The notes under the pieces are model-generated. The model was not told the origin of the DNA, searched no databases, and was given only the letters and a program-made list of their open reading frames with translations. Positions 62,280 to 64,000 of a DNA stretch of 64,000 bases are shown here, piece by piece; position 1 is the first letter of the stretch; every line of letters starts with the position of its first letter. The stretch is from an uncultured Eubacteriales bacterium. Its GTDB lineage: Bacteria > Bacillota > Clostridia > TANB77 > CAG-508. Location of the stretch: the NCBI GenBank assembly GCA_949288175.1, contig CASEIV010000002.1:1-64000 (forward strand). The letters run 5' to 3'. A program made the position numbers and the translations under genes.

Positions 62280-63707
62280 ATGTTTGGAGAAAAAATAAAA
62301 GAAGAATGTGGAATTTATGGAATTTATGGAATCAAAAATAATGAAGATGTAGTAACTCCTGTATGTGTTGGATTATCAGGACTTCAACACAGAGGAGAAG
62401 AAAGTTGTGGAATTGCAGTAAATGAAGATGGTGTTATCCATTTTCATAAAGATTTAGGGTTGGTATCTGATGTATTTACAAAACATGTTCAAAATTCATT
62501 GCCAACAGGTAAAATGGCAATTGGACATGTTAGATACTCAACAACAGGAGAAAGTAGAAAAGAAAATGCACAACCAATGGTAGTAAGACATAAAAAAGGA
62601 AATTTAGCAGTTGTTCATAATGGAAATATTACAAATGCATTAGAACTAAAAAGAGAATTAGAAGATGAAGGTGCAATTTTTACAACAACGAGTGATACAG
62701 AAGTTATCTGCCATATCATTGTAAGAGAAAGAATTAAAACAAATTCAATTGAAGAGGCTGTAAAAAATACAATGAAAATTATAAAAGGTGCATATTCATT
62801 ACTAATCATGTCACCACAAAAATTAATTGCTGTAAGAGACCCACAAGGCTTTAGACCACTATGTATGGGACATTTAGGAGAAGATATTGTATTTGCTTCA
62901 GAAAGTTGTGCATTAGATATCACAGGAGCTAAATTTGAAAGAGATATTGAACCAGGAGAAATTGTAGTTGTTACAGATAATCAAGTGAAGAGTGAAAAAT
63001 ATATGCCAAATGAAAGAAAAGGAATGTGTATCTTCGAATATATCTATTTTGCAAGACCAGATTCTATTGTAGATGGTATTAATGTACATATTTTTAGAGA
63101 AAATGCTGGAAGATATTTAGCAAAACAAGCTCCAGTAGATGCTGATATTGTAGCAGGAGTTCCAGATTCTGGACTAGATGCTGCTTTAGGGTATTCAAAA
63201 GAATCAAAAATTCCTTATGATATGGTATTTACAAAAAGTAAATATATAGGAAGAACCTTTATCCAAAATGCACAAAGTAAAAGAAAAGACTTAGTAGCAT
63301 TAAAATTAAATCCTTTAAGAGAAACAGTAAAAGGAAAAAGAATTGTTTTAGTAGATGATTCCATTGTAAGAGGAACAACCATTACAAGAATTATTAGAAC
63401 GTTAAAAGAAGCAGGTGCAAAAGAGGTACATATTAGGGTAGCATCACCAGCCTTTGTAGGTGTATGTTATTTTGGTACAGATGTTGATAAAAAAGAAGCA
63501 TTAATAGCAAATCAAATGACAAAAGAAGAGATTCAAAAGAAAATTGGAGCAGACTCTTTAGAATACCTAAGTATGGATAGCTTAAAAGAAATTGCAAAAG
63601 GATGTAAAATAAATGACTTCTGTTATGGATGCTTTACTGGAACATATCCAATAGAAGTACCAGAAACTCTTGAAAAAGATCGTTTTGAAAAAATTAAATT
63701 TGAATAA
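62280..63707 (+). CDS. purF: Amidophosphoribosyltransferase
   Basis: Committed step of purine synthesis, PRPP plus glutamine to phosphoribosylamine. A nine-residue propeptide (MFGEKIKEE) precedes the catalytic Cys10 (CGIYGIYGI). The Ntn glutaminase region has GLSGLQHRGEESCGIAV and GHVRYSTTGES. The PRTase domain has VAGVPDSGLDAALG and IVLVDDSIVRGTT. Cys residues for the 4Fe-4S cluster as in Bacillus include FCYGCFTGTYP. 475 aa. AGAGAGTAG RBS region. Confidence 0.97.
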   Translation: MFGEKIKEECGIYGIYGIKNNEDVVTPVCVGLSGLQHRGEESCGIAVNEDGVIHFHKDLGLVSDVFTKHVQNSLPTGKMAIGHVRYSTTGESRKENAQPMVVRHKKGNLAVVHNGNITNALELKRELEDEGAIFTTTSDTEVICHIIVRERIKTNSIEEAVKNTMKIIKGAYSLLIMSPQKLIAVRDPQGFRPLCMGHLGEDIVFASESCALDITGAKFERDIEPGEIVVVTDNQVKSEKYMPNERKGMCIFEYIYFARPDSIVDGINVHIFRENAGRYLAKQAPVDADIVAGVPDSGLDAALGYSKESKIPYDMVFTKSKYIGRTFIQNAQSKRKDLVALKLNPLRETVKGKRIVLVDDSIVRGTTITRIIRTLKEAGAKEVHIRVASPAFVGVCYFGTDVDKKEALIANQMTKEEIQKKIGADSLEYLSMDSLKEIAKGCKINDFCYGCFTGTYPIEVPETLEKDRFEKIKFE

Positions 63708-63708
63708 A

Positions 63709-63755
63709 AAGAAAAGGGAATTTGGGGAACAATTCGTCCTCAAATTCTCTTTTTT
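63709..63755. terminator. Bidirectional terminator between purF and purC
   Basis: AAAAGGGAATTTG pairs with CAAATTCTCTTTT, then T residues, between convergent genes. Confidence 0.75.
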
Positions 63756-63759
63756 AGAA

Positions 63760-64000
63760 TTATTCATATTTTTTACCAGTTAACATTTCATAAGCTTCAA
63801 TATATCTTTGTCTTGTTGTCATAATCACATCTTCTGGAATTGGAGTATCACCCTCAGGATTATATCCACTAGATTTTATCCAATCACGAAGATATTGTTT
63901 ATCAAAACTTTTTGGGCTTGTTCCAACTTGGTAGTCTTTTGCAACCCAGAATCTACTAGAGTCAGGTGTTAAAACTTCATCTCCAAGAACTAGTTCTCCA
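63760..64000 (-). CDS. purC: SAICAR synthase, C-terminal part
   Basis: The visible 80 residues read GELVLGDEVLTPDSSRFWVA, then GTSPKSFDKQYLRDWI, ending MLTGKKYE with TAA at 63762-63760. These are the C-terminal signatures of phosphoribosylaminoimidazole-succinocarboxamide synthase. The 5' part lies beyond the window edge. Convergent with purF. Confidence 0.93.
   Translation of the reverse strand, partial: GELVLGDEVLTPDSSRFWVAKDYQVGTSPKSFDKQYLRDWIKSSGYNPEGDTPIPEDVIMTTRQRYIEAYEMLTGKKYE

Overview
The window is a very AT-rich, chromosomal stretch with Shine-Dalgarno-led genes, class-A-looking RNase P RNA, a spore cortex-lytic enzyme (SleB), an RqcH/Der/PlsY/GpsA core set and prepilin-like proteins beginning GITLIALVIT. 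Together these point to an uncultured spore-forming Clostridia/Bacillota, probably from a gut community; the species cannot be named from sequence alone. Coding is mostly on the plus strand.

Layout. 0-8 kb: a flavin ene-reductase, metG, a NodB polysaccharide deacetylase with a large unknown charged protein, and a secreted GH25 lysozyme with three LysM repeats. 8-11 kb: tRNA-Leu(CAA), then a decayed zone with broken genes (GNAT-like remnant, dinD with an internal deletion), an alpha/beta hydrolase and what looks like a compact type I toxin-antitoxin locus (9647-10002). 10.8-26 kb: a duplicated-repeat protein fused translationally to rdgB, addA, rqcH, nagZ-like GH3, der-plsY-gpsA, dtd, and rnpB. 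26-43 kb: a frameshifted RluA-family gene, a pilin-like protein with a C-terminal sulfatase-modifying/C-lectin-like domain, trmB, pyrG with a leader terminator, stomatin/NfeD pair, murB-yvcK-glycogen debranching enzyme, ruvC, holA, sleB. 43-52 kb: recG, several orphan genes, tRNA-Leu(UAG), a frameshifted HELTH metalloprotease-like gene, an ECF sigma/DUF4179 pair, coaD and coaE. 52-64 kb: a purine-biosynthesis region, purM, purL, purB, purD, purN, purF, purC (partial), on both strands with separate signals rather than as one operon.

Two things cut across the whole window. First, intergenic gaps are packed with fold-back DNA: three 230-360 bp long palindromes, two small GGGACG-type inverted-repeat families (mainly in the pur region), a family marked by TTGTATACGGAAAAAT and a family of GTCGCAT hairpins with a constant loop. 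None encodes a transposase here, so they look like non-autonomous or REP-like elements. Second, four short solitary genes (31.3, 43.0, 45.7 and 53.4 kb) have their own consensus promoter and strong terminator. Three of them also have hairpin leaders and clearly more GC-balanced codon use than their neighbours, and they sit between housekeeping genes as if they were inserted cassettes.
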